Source of the DNA: Galbibacter sp035306585
GTDB taxonomy: Bacteria > Bacteroidota > Bacteroidia > Flavobacteriales > Flavobacteriaceae
DNA: 16,511 nucleotides
NCBI RefSeq assembly: GCF_035306585.1
Contig: NZ_DATGNU010000020.1
Location: 1 to 16,511, forward strand
Reading direction: 5' to 3'
Under the pieces are notes generated by a model that saw nothing but the letters and a program-made list of their open reading frames with translations, was not told the DNA's origin and did not search any database. This document shows positions 1 to 5,842 of this stretch, piece by piece; the first letter of the stretch is position 1; each line of letters opens with the position of its first letter. The position numbers and the translations under genes were made by a program.

Positions 1-76
1 TGGTGGTGCCTCCAGGAATCGAACCAGGGACACAAGGATTTTCAGTCCTTTGCTCTACCAACTGAGCTAAGGCACC
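1..76 (-). tRNA. tRNA-Phe (anticodon GAA), 3' CCA encoded
   Basis: Read on the minus strand, the cloverleaf starts at 76. The 7-bp acceptor stem GGTGCCT/AGGCACC is complete, the discriminator base is A, and CCA is encoded at 3-1. The D arm (AGCTCAGTTGGTAGAGC), an anticodon stem AAGGA/TCCTT around the loop CTGAAAA, and the T loop GGTTCGATTCC are all present. The anticodon GAA lies at 43-41 and reads phenylalanine codons. The total length of 76 nt is standard. The gene is transcribed away from coaX. Its 3' flank lies outside the window, so its terminator cannot be seen. Confidence 0.97.
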
Positions 77-95
77 AGTTGCTTGATTGCGGGTG

Positions 96-125
96 CAAAT
101 ATAAATTCAATTTTAATATTACCAA
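96..125 (-). promoter_or_regulatory. Promoter of tRNA-Phe (Bacteroidota type)
   Basis: On the minus strand a TTG (125-123) is followed after 19 nt by TATATTTG (103-96). This matches the Bacteroidota primary sigma consensus TTG-N19 to N21-TAnnTTTG exactly. The next bases are CACCCGC, a GC-rich start region also found at both rRNA promoters at the other end of the window. Transcription would begin about 15 nt before the tRNA. Confidence 0.75.
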
Positions 126-130
126 AACAT

Positions 131-159
131 TTGTGGAAAAAAAGCGTTTTGTAAATTAG
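131..159 (+). promoter_or_regulatory. Candidate promoter of coaX
   Basis: TTG at 131-133, an 18-nt spacer, then TAAATTAG at 152-159, which differs from TAnnTTTG at one position. The predicted start point leaves a leader of only about 12 nt before the coaX ATG at 178. The -33 box is five bases from that of the divergent tRNA-Phe promoter. Confidence 0.55.
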
Positions 160-177
160 CCGTTTTAAAAGATTTAT

Positions 178-906
178 ATGAATTTAATAATTGATGTTGG
201 AAATTCTCAAATCAAAGTGGCTGTTTTTAAGCAAGATGAGCTTGTGGATATGGAGACCATGCAGATAGATGCCTTGTTGAATCATGTAAAAAAAATTTTT
301 AAAAAATTTGATAACATAGGTCATGTCATGGTTTCTAAGGTGGGCGATTTGCCAAATTCAGTCCTTGAATCCCTTAAGGTATATGCCCCAGTTATGATGT
401 TATCTAGGTCATTGAAATTACCATTTAAGAATGATTATGGTTCTCCAGATACCCTAGGAGTGGATCGCATTGCTCTTATCGCCTCTGCTTCAGCCAACTA
501 TCCAAAGAAAAATTGCCTGGTTATAGATGCTGGGACCTGTATTACTTATGATTTTATAGATCAGCAAGGGCATTATAAAGGGGGAGCAATTGCACCAGGA
601 CTCAAAATGCGTTTTAAGGCAATGCATACGTTTACGGCGGGCTTACCCTTAGTGGATTCATTTGAACTTCGAGATTTCATCGGCACCAATACACAGGAGT
701 GTATGATATCTGGTGTTGTCAATGGTACGGTACACGAAATTGATGCTGTAATTACTCAATATCAAAAAAAATTTAAAGATTTAACAGTTATTTTAACAGG
801 AGGAGATAGTCATTTTTTGTCTAAAAGATTAAAAAGTAGCATATTTGCCCATCCTAATTTCCTCCTTAAGGGGGTAAATTGCATTTTAGAACTCAACAAA
901 CACTAA
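178..906 (+). CDS. coaX: Type III pantothenate kinase
   Basis: This enzyme phosphorylates pantothenate with ATP in the cytoplasm, the first committed step of coenzyme A synthesis. The 242 residues match the usual type III (CoaX) length. Motifs of the acetate/sugar kinase fold appear in order: the phosphate-binding DVGNSQIK (residues 6-13), TLGVDR (92-97), the second phosphate motif DAGTCIT (117-123), GGAIAPGL (135-142) and LTGGD (206-210). Asp6 and Asp117 are the expected catalytic or metal-linked acidic residues. The ATG at 178 is chosen because the DVGN motif begins five residues later, as in other CoaX proteins. Its TAA overlaps the next gene's ATG by one base (TAATG), which suggests translational coupling. 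It heads the plus-strand envelope gene run. Confidence 0.95.
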   Translation: MNLIIDVGNSQIKVAVFKQDELVDMETMQIDALLNHVKKIFKKFDNIGHVMVSKVGDLPNSVLESLKVYAPVMMLSRSLKLPFKNDYGSPDTLGVDRIALIASASANYPKKNCLVIDAGTCITYDFIDQQGHYKGGAIAPGLKMRFKAMHTFTAGLPLVDSFELRDFIGTNTQECMISGVVNGTVHEIDAVITQYQKKFKDLTVILTGGDSHFLSKRLKSSIFAHPNFLLKGVNCILELNKH

Positions 907-2174
907 TGATTAGAAAGATAATATTTGGCGCTGTACTATTTATTTGTAGTTACAGTTTTGCACAAGAGGGTAGTGTCTCTCCTTATTCATACTATGGAAC
1001 TGGAGATTTACGATTCAAAGGAACAGCTGAAAATCGTTCCATGGGTGGAATTAGTGTTTACGCGGACAGTATTCATTTAAATTTAAATAATCCAGCCTCG
1101 CTTGGAAAATTACGATTAACCACATTTGGAGTTGGAGGTAATTATAATTCAGTGAGTTTAAAAACTGCTGAGCAGAAAGAATCAGCTTCAGACTTCACAT
1201 TTGATTATATCGCCCTAGGTATTCCTCTTGGAAATAATTTAGGGATGAGCTTTGGATTACGACCCTATACTTCCGTTGGTTATCGAATTGAAGGTTTAGA
1301 TGAAAGTGGGGAGCTATCAGAGTACAATAAATATGAAGGAGAAGGAGGGATCAACAAAGTACACTTCGCTTTGGGTTATGGTTTTTTGAGTAATTTCAGT
1401 ATTGGTGCTTTAGCAAATTTTAATTTTGGAACCATCACCAATAAAACAGCTAGTTACTTAGATCAAATACAATATGGTACTTTGGTAGAGAATACCTCGG
1501 AATATAGTGGATTTGATTTTAAATTTTCCCTACATTACGAAGCTGAAATTCGAAAAAGTATTAATTTGCAATCCGCAATTGTGTATACGCCTGCCAATAA
1601 GATCACTTCAAGTAACTCGAGAAGTATCTCTGCGGTTTCAAGGAATGCATCGGGAAGTGAGATCCCAAGCTATACCGAAGAAATTGATTTAAGAGGGAAT
1701 GGCTTACATTCAACCTATTTGCATTTGCCTGAATCATACAGTTTCGGTCTTGGAATTGGTAAAAAGTATACATGGTTTATTGGAGCTGAATATGAGATTA
1801 GCAAGACTAGTGAATTTCAAAATGATTTTATTTCAACAGCAAACGGATCTTATGAAGACGCGGAGCGATTCTCGGTTGGTGGATTCTGGGTGCCTGACTA
1901 TGACTCCTTTACCAGCTATTGGAAGCGAGTTACTTATAGAGTTGGAATGCATAATGCAAGGACAGGTCTTATGGTAAATAATGTTCCTGTTCACGACTTT
2001 GGCATGTCTTTTGGTTTAGGTTTACCAGTAAGGAATTTTTCAAACCTAAATGTTGGTGTTGAATTTGGAAAAAGAGGAAGTACTTATCTAGGTAGAATCG
2101 AAGAAAATTATTTAAATGTTTTCATTAGTCTGTCCTTAAATGATCAGTGGTTCCAAAAGAATTTGATTAGATAA
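906..2174 (+). CDS. Outer-membrane beta-barrel protein, FadL/OMPP1-like, uncharacterised
   Basis: A predicted 422-residue outer-membrane protein of unknown substrate. The start at 906 is preferred over the in-frame ATG at 879 for two reasons. It forms a TAATG overlap with the coaX stop, and it puts a clean signal peptide at the N-terminus (MIRKIIFG, a hydrophobic core, then SYSFAQ, with cleavage probably near residue 20). The mature protein begins SPYSYYGTGDLRFKG. It carries the NNPASL motif near residue 60 that resembles the NPA motif of FadL/OMPP1/PorV-type barrels. Alternating aromatic and polar strands (SFGLGI, TWFIGAEYEI, NVGVEFG) continue to the end, which finishes in short strand-like segments. 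Genes of this type, next to a TPR protein and lptC, are familiar from flavobacterial genomes but have no established role. Barrel topology is well supported; FadL membership is inferred from the motif. Confidence 0.8.
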   Translation: MIRKIIFGAVLFICSYSFAQEGSVSPYSYYGTGDLRFKGTAENRSMGGISVYADSIHLNLNNPASLGKLRLTTFGVGGNYNSVSLKTAEQKESASDFTFDYIALGIPLGNNLGMSFGLRPYTSVGYRIEGLDESGELSEYNKYEGEGGINKVHFALGYGFLSNFSIGALANFNFGTITNKTASYLDQIQYGTLVENTSEYSGFDFKFSLHYEAEIRKSINLQSAIVYTPANKITSSNSRSISAVSRNASGSEIPSYTEEIDLRGNGLHSTYLHLPESYSFGLGIGKKYTWFIGAEYEISKTSEFQNDFISTANGSYEDAERFSVGGFWVPDYDSFTSYWKRVTYRVGMHNARTGLMVNNVPVHDFGMSFGLGLPVRNFSNLNVGVEFGKRGSTYLGRIEENYLNVFISLSLNDQWFQKNLIR

Positions 2175-2209
2175 TAAAATTAACACGTAAACCTATTAAT
2201 ATTAATTAA

Positions 2210-3577
2210 ATGAAAAAGAACGTTTCTATATTATTTTGCGTTTTGGGAACCGCTTTATTTAGCGTAGTAGGTGCCCAAAATCCAGAATGCCCTCAGAACC
2301 TTTCTATTTTTGCAGAACATGCAAAAGTTAAAAATTATGATGCGGCATATGAACCTTGGAAGATGGTGTATGAGAATTGTCCAACGTTACATTGGGCAAC
2401 GTATCACTATGGAGAGCGTATTTTGAAGCACAAGATTGAGAGTGATCCTGCGAATAAGGCAGAATACGTTAAAATGTTGACCGATTTATACGAGACGTCA
2501 TTTAAGAACTTTCCAGATCGTTACAACGAAACAGGAAGTTTAATCGATAAGGCATTGTTACTTAATGACTATAAATTAGGTACAGATGAAGAGATTTACC
2601 AGGTATTAGATCAGGCATTTAAAAATAATCCTGAGGAGTTTAAAAATCCTAAGGCACTTTATTTGTACTTCTCTAAATTGGTAGATTTACATGATGCTGG
2701 TAAAAAAGAGTTACAAGAGGTATTTGATACCTATGATGATGTAACTGGAAAGATTGCTGAAGAAAACCAAGAAATCGGAGAAATTATTGTTAAGTACCTT
2801 GAAAAAGAAGAGGCAGGTACCCTAACCAGCAAAGAGGAAAAAACGCTAGCTGCCGTTAGACAAAACGGGGAGAATTATGAGAAAATTAGTAGTAGTATTG
2901 ACGCTAAATTAGGGAAGTTAGCAGATTGTACTAATCTAATTCCACTTTACCAAAAGAATTTCGAAGCTCGCAAAGACGATGCTGATTGGTTAAAAAGTGC
3001 AGCAGGAAGAATGGATGCTAAAGGATGTGCCGGTGATCCATTATTCGTCAAATTGGTTGAAGCTCTTGATAAAATTGAGCCTTCTGCGAGTTCTAAATAC
3101 TATCTTGGATCTCTATATGATGAGCAAGGAAACAGTACCAAAGCTCTTGATTTTTACGAGCAGTCAGTTGATTTAGAAACTGATCCGATCAAAAAAGCTA
3201 AAAAGCTTACAAATCTTGCTAGTAAAGCATCTCAAAAAGGCCGTAAATCTGCAGCTAGACAATATGCTAATGAAGCATTACAATTAAACCCAGCTGGTGG
3301 AACACCTTATTTAATTCTAGCAAGCTTATATGCCAATAGTGCCAATGAATGTGGAGAAACCGCCTTTGAAAAAAGAGCTATTTACTGGAAGGCTGCTCAA
3401 ATGGCAAGAAGAGCTGGTCAGGTAGACCCTTCACTTAAGAGTAGAGCAGCTTCAGCTGCCGCAAGTTATGAAGGAAGAGCTCCAAGTAAATCTGACATCT
3501 TCAGTTCAGGTATGGCTGGTAAGACCATCCAGTTTAACTGTTGGGTCGGAGGAAGTGTCAAAGTACCAAGCCTTTAA
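2210..3577 (+). CDS. Secreted tetratricopeptide-repeat protein
   Basis: A 455-residue exported protein of unknown function. Residues 1-22 form a signal peptide (MKKNVSILF, hydrophobic core, VVGAQ). The region after it (NYDAAYEPWKMVYENCP, residues 42-58) is helical and TPR-like. Clear TPR units lie at about 293-326 (YYLGSLYDEQGNSTKALDFY) and 330-363 (LASKASQKGRKSAARQYANEAL). A further helical pair follows around 366-405. The last residues, IQFNCWVGGSVKVPSL, form a distinct tail. Several cysteines (27, 57, 240, 273, 381, 444) could form disulfides, which fits a periplasmic location. TPRs usually act as protein-binding scaffolds, so a partner such as the preceding barrel protein is plausible but unproven. 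The 35-nt gap upstream has no clear promoter or Shine-Dalgarno motif. Its stop codon overlaps the lptC start (TAATG). Confidence 0.85.
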   Translation: MKKNVSILFCVLGTALFSVVGAQNPECPQNLSIFAEHAKVKNYDAAYEPWKMVYENCPTLHWATYHYGERILKHKIESDPANKAEYVKMLTDLYETSFKNFPDRYNETGSLIDKALLLNDYKLGTDEEIYQVLDQAFKNNPEEFKNPKALYLYFSKLVDLHDAGKKELQEVFDTYDDVTGKIAEENQEIGEIIVKYLEKEEAGTLTSKEEKTLAAVRQNGENYEKISSSIDAKLGKLADCTNLIPLYQKNFEARKDDADWLKSAAGRMDAKGCAGDPLFVKLVEALDKIEPSASSKYYLGSLYDEQGNSTKALDFYEQSVDLETDPIKKAKKLTNLASKASQKGRKSAARQYANEALQLNPAGGTPYLILASLYANSANECGETAFEKRAIYWKAAQMARRAGQVDPSLKSRAASAAASYEGRAPSKSDIFSSGMAGKTIQFNCWVGGSVKVPSL

Positions 3578-4143
3578 TGATCAAGTATAGTAAATATATA
3601 ATATTTAACATTGTCACAGTCTTTGCTGTGACAATGTTTTTTTCATGTAAAGGGAATCTGAAAGAGGTTCAAAAAATCAATGCTATCAATAAAAACCCGA
3701 TAGGGATTGCAGAGAACTATGTGCTGAAGTACACCGACTCTACTAGGCTGGTAGCGGTAGTTAGCGGGCCCCTCTATAAAGATTTTAGCAACCAGCAATT
3801 CCCCTACAGAGAATTTCCAAATGGTTTTCATGTGGATTTCTATGATGAGGATAACCAGAAAAGTTCCATAGAGGCTGATTATGGTATCATATACCTCGAT
3901 ACAGAGCTCATTGATATGCAGGGCAATGTAATTCTTCAAACTCACGATGGCAGGCAGCTACACTCAGATCAGTTGTACTGGGATCAACAGCACAATTGGG
4001 TTTTCACCGAGGGGAACTATTCCTTTATCAGTGAGGATCTAAATATCCAAGGTGTTGGAATAGATTTTAACAGGGATTTTAGTGTGGTTAATTCACACGG
4101 TAACACTGGTGATGCACTTTTTGAAGAGACTAAGGAAGAGTAG
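3577..4143 (+). CDS. lptC: LPS export ABC transporter periplasmic protein LptC (lipoprotein)
   Basis: LptC is the inner-membrane-anchored member of the Lpt bridge. It receives lipopolysaccharide from LptB2FG and passes it to LptA on the way to the outer membrane. The start at 3577 (188 residues) is preferred over the in-frame ATG at 3541. It overlaps the previous stop codon and begins a lipoprotein signal MIKYSKYIIF with hydrophobic core and FFSC lipobox, the lipidated Cys being residue 24. The later part has the beta-jellyroll pattern of the LptC/OstA family: FHVDFYDEDNQKSSIEADYG, IDMQGNVIL, LHSDQLYWDQQHNWVFTEG and IQGVGIDFNRDFSVV. Many LptC proteins are held by a transmembrane helix, and here the Cys suggests a lipid anchor. 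A perfect 13-bp hairpin with a T-run lies within the signal-peptide codons and may attenuate transcription. Confidence 0.88.
   Translation: MIKYSKYIIFNIVTVFAVTMFFSCKGNLKEVQKINAINKNPIGIAENYVLKYTDSTRLVAVVSGPLYKDFSNQQFPYREFPNGFHVDFYDEDNQKSSIEADYGIIYLDTELIDMQGNVILQTHDGRQLHSDQLYWDQQHNWVFTEGNYSFISEDLNIQGVGIDFNRDFSVVNSHGNTGDALFEETKEE
3607..3643 (+). terminator. Terminator-like hairpin inside lptC signal sequence
   Basis: AACATTGTCACAG (3607-3619) is perfectly complementary to CTGTGACAATGTT (3626-3638) around a 6-nt loop, and T's run through 3643. This has the full form of a rho-independent terminator. It sits 30 nt after the TPR gene stop and codes for lptC residues 11-21. It could end part of the upstream transcript or act as an attenuator of lptC and the genes beyond. 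Its structure is seen directly; its activity is inferred. Confidence 0.7.
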
Positions 4144-4235
4144 CTCCAAACCCTTGTTTTCCGATAATTTTATTTTTATCCATGGTTCAAGATATCTAAA
4201 GGACCTGCTATAGATAATTCTAATAATTGTCTAAT

Positions 4236-4262
4236 TTGCAGCAGAAATTTTATGTATTTTTG
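4236..4262 (+). promoter_or_regulatory. Candidate promoter ahead of the small membrane protein
   Basis: TATTTTTG at 4255-4262 matches the -7 consensus TAnnTTTG. The best -33 candidate, TTG at 4236-4238, leaves a 16-nt spacer, shorter than usual. The 136-nt gap after lptC supports an internal promoter here. A weak AT-rich 9-bp inverted repeat (4211-4233, one G-U pair) lies just upstream and overlaps nothing else. Confidence 0.45.
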
Positions 4263-4279
4263 GCTATTAATTTAAGTTT

Positions 4280-4471
4280 ATGAGATATTTTAAGATTTTT
4301 GAAATAGCATATTTAGTTATTGCAATTTTGGCAACTATTGAGGCCGTGAGAATGTGGTCATTAGATCGGAGTAGGTCTTATATTATGGTTTTGTTTGCGG
4401 TTGTTTCCATAGGAATGTTTTTCTTTAGGAGATACTATCGCAAAAAGTTCGACAATAAAACTAAAAAATAG
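4280..4471 (+). CDS. Small two-helix membrane protein, function unknown
   Basis: A 63-residue protein with two predicted transmembrane helices, at about residues 7-24 (FEIAYLVIAILATIEAVR) and 34-51 (SYIMVLFAVVSIGMFFF). A short charged turn (SLDRSRS) separates them, and the tail is strongly basic (RRYYRKKFDNKTKK). By the positive-inside rule both termini and the tail would face the cytoplasm. It has its own possible promoter and ends only 3 nt before the CorC-like gene, so the two are almost certainly co-transcribed. I do not recognise a named family. Placement, clear start context and membrane character make it a credible gene rather than a chance reading frame. An accessory role for the following transporter is possible but speculative. 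Confidence 0.8.
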   Translation: MRYFKIFEIAYLVIAILATIEAVRMWSLDRSRSYIMVLFAVVSIGMFFFRRYYRKKFDNKTKK

Positions 4472-4474
4472 TTA

Positions 4475-5749
4475 ATGTCCTTCACTATTGGAGTCATAAT
4501 AGTATCACTGCTGTCGTGTGCTTTCTTTTTAGGTATGGAAGCGGCGTATCTTGCGGCTAATAAAATCCATGTTGAAATAGAAAAGAAGCAAGGCGGTTTA
4601 ATGGCTAAAGTACTCACCAGGCTTACCCTAAAACCTTCTAAATTTATCGCTACTATGTTGGTGGGGTATTACTTTTCCTTGGTGGTGTATGCATACTTTT
4701 CTGCTAGCTTATTTACCCAATACTTTTATCCTGCCTATACTCACTTCTCACAGCTACCGATTGAAAACTTGCTGTTAATAGCAGCTTGTAATGGTCTAAT
4801 TGCTGTTTTTTTAGCCAAATTATTACCAAAGATTCTTTTTCAGATTTACTCCAATACTCTACTAAAGGCATTTGCAATACCTGTGTATATTTGTTATGTA
4901 GTACTTAATTATCTCACCTCATTTATCACTTGGATATCCAAAATAATATCACGAGTGTTTTTTAAAATTAATAATGGTGAATTACAATATGCCTTTTCTA
5001 AGGTAGAATTAGGCGATTATATTTCAGAGCAAATGGACGCTGTTGATCAAGATCAAGAACTTGACTCTGAAATACAGCTTTTCCAGAATGCCCTGGAATT
5101 TTCTGAAGTAAAGGCTAGAGAAGTGATGGTGCCCCGTACAGAAATTACTGCAGTTGAATTACATGAGTCCCCTAAAGGATTAAGTAAGCTTTTTACAAGC
5201 ACTGGATATTCTAAAATATTAGTTTATAAGGATACCATTGATGATATTGTTGGGTATGTTCATTCATTCGATCTATTTAAAAAGCCTAAGGGTATTAAAA
5301 ATATTATGATGCCTGTGGAGTTTGTTCCAGAGACCATGCTGATCAGTGATGTGCTAGAAGTGCTCACTAAAAAACACAAAAGTATTGCGGTAGTGCTTGA
5401 TGAATATGGTGGAACCTCAGGAATTATGACTGTAGAAGACATTGTAGAGGAACTTTTTGGTGAGATTGAAGATGAACATGATACGGTAGAATTACTTGAG
5501 GAAAAAATCTCTGATGGAGAGTATCGTTTATCGGCTCGCCTAGAAGTGGATTATATCAATGAAACCTATAAGCTCGGGCTGCCCGAATCGGAGCATTACG
5601 AGACCCTCGGGGGCATGATTGTTAGTCAACTGGAGGAGATCCCTGAAAAAGGCGCTGTAGTAGAATTCGACGGTTTTCAATATACTATAGTTGAAGTTAG
5701 TACCACTAAAATTGAAATAATCCATCTTAAAGTTTTAGATCAACAGTAA
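4475..5749 (+). CDS. Hemolysin/CorC-family DUF21-CBS membrane protein
   Basis: A 424-residue inner-membrane protein of the CNNM/CorC (HlyC) family, members of which are linked to Mg2+ or other divalent-cation transport and to ion tolerance. The DUF21 domain fills residues 1 to about 190, with hydrophobic helices beginning FTIGVIIVSLLSCAFFLGME and including LLLIAACNGLIAVFLAKLLP. A paired CBS domain follows: VMVPRTEITAVEL (from about 213) through SFDLF, and IMMPVEFVPETM through LDEYGGTSGIMTVEDIVEEL (to about 330). These cytoplasmic domains usually bind adenine nucleotides. The C-terminal transporter-associated (CorC_HlyC) domain runs from about 345 to the end (YRLSARLEVDYINETY, ETLGGMIVSQLEEIPEKG). 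The family also contains the gliding protein GldE, but the expected gld neighbours are absent, so a general ion-transport role is preferred. It starts 3 nt after the small membrane protein. Confidence 0.9.
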   Translation: MSFTIGVIIVSLLSCAFFLGMEAAYLAANKIHVEIEKKQGGLMAKVLTRLTLKPSKFIATMLVGYYFSLVVYAYFSASLFTQYFYPAYTHFSQLPIENLLLIAACNGLIAVFLAKLLPKILFQIYSNTLLKAFAIPVYICYVVLNYLTSFITWISKIISRVFFKINNGELQYAFSKVELGDYISEQMDAVDQDQELDSEIQLFQNALEFSEVKAREVMVPRTEITAVELHESPKGLSKLFTSTGYSKILVYKDTIDDIVGYVHSFDLFKKPKGIKNIMMPVEFVPETMLISDVLEVLTKKHKSIAVVLDEYGGTSGIMTVEDIVEELFGEIEDEHDTVELLEEKISDGEYRLSARLEVDYINETYKLGLPESEHYETLGGMIVSQLEEIPEKGAVVEFDGFQYTIVEVSTTKIEIIHLKVLDQQ

Positions 5750-5775
5750 AATTCAGCAATAATTACAACTACGGG

Positions 5776-5806
5776 TTTTTATTATTCCAAAAAAGTGGTA
5801 TTTTCG
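5776..5806 (+). promoter_or_regulatory. Candidate promoter of the PpiD-like gene
   Basis: TATTTTCG at 5799-5806 is one base from TAnnTTTG and is followed by CCCCC, a GC-rich initiation region. The -33 position has only a T-run (5776-5780), not TTG. The leader would be about 30 nt. The 93-nt gap after the CorC-like gene allows an independent promoter. Confidence 0.4.
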
Positions 5807-5842
5807 CCCCCTGTGAAATTATACAATAAACATAAGTAATAA

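Noticed and set aside
1..125. tRNA-Phe as a possible integration site for a mobile element.
   Set aside because: No integrase, no partial tRNA repeat and no foreign-looking DNA lies on the side that can be seen. The other flank is outside the window.
879..905. An in-frame upstream ATG for the barrel protein.
   Set aside because: The nine extra residues spoil the n-region of a clean signal peptide, and the ATG at 906 gives the TAATG junction also seen at lptC.
3541..3576. An in-frame upstream ATG giving lptC 12 more residues (MGRRKCQSTKPL).
   Set aside because: It would place charged residues ahead of a complete lipoprotein signal and overlap the TPR gene by 37 nt. The ATG at 3577 gives a normal signal.
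5570..5620. GC-rich patch with a CGGGC/GCCCG inverted repeat inside the CorC-like gene.
   Set aside because: The loop is one base, no T-run follows, and the reading frame is continuous through a conserved domain. It looks like local codon choice.
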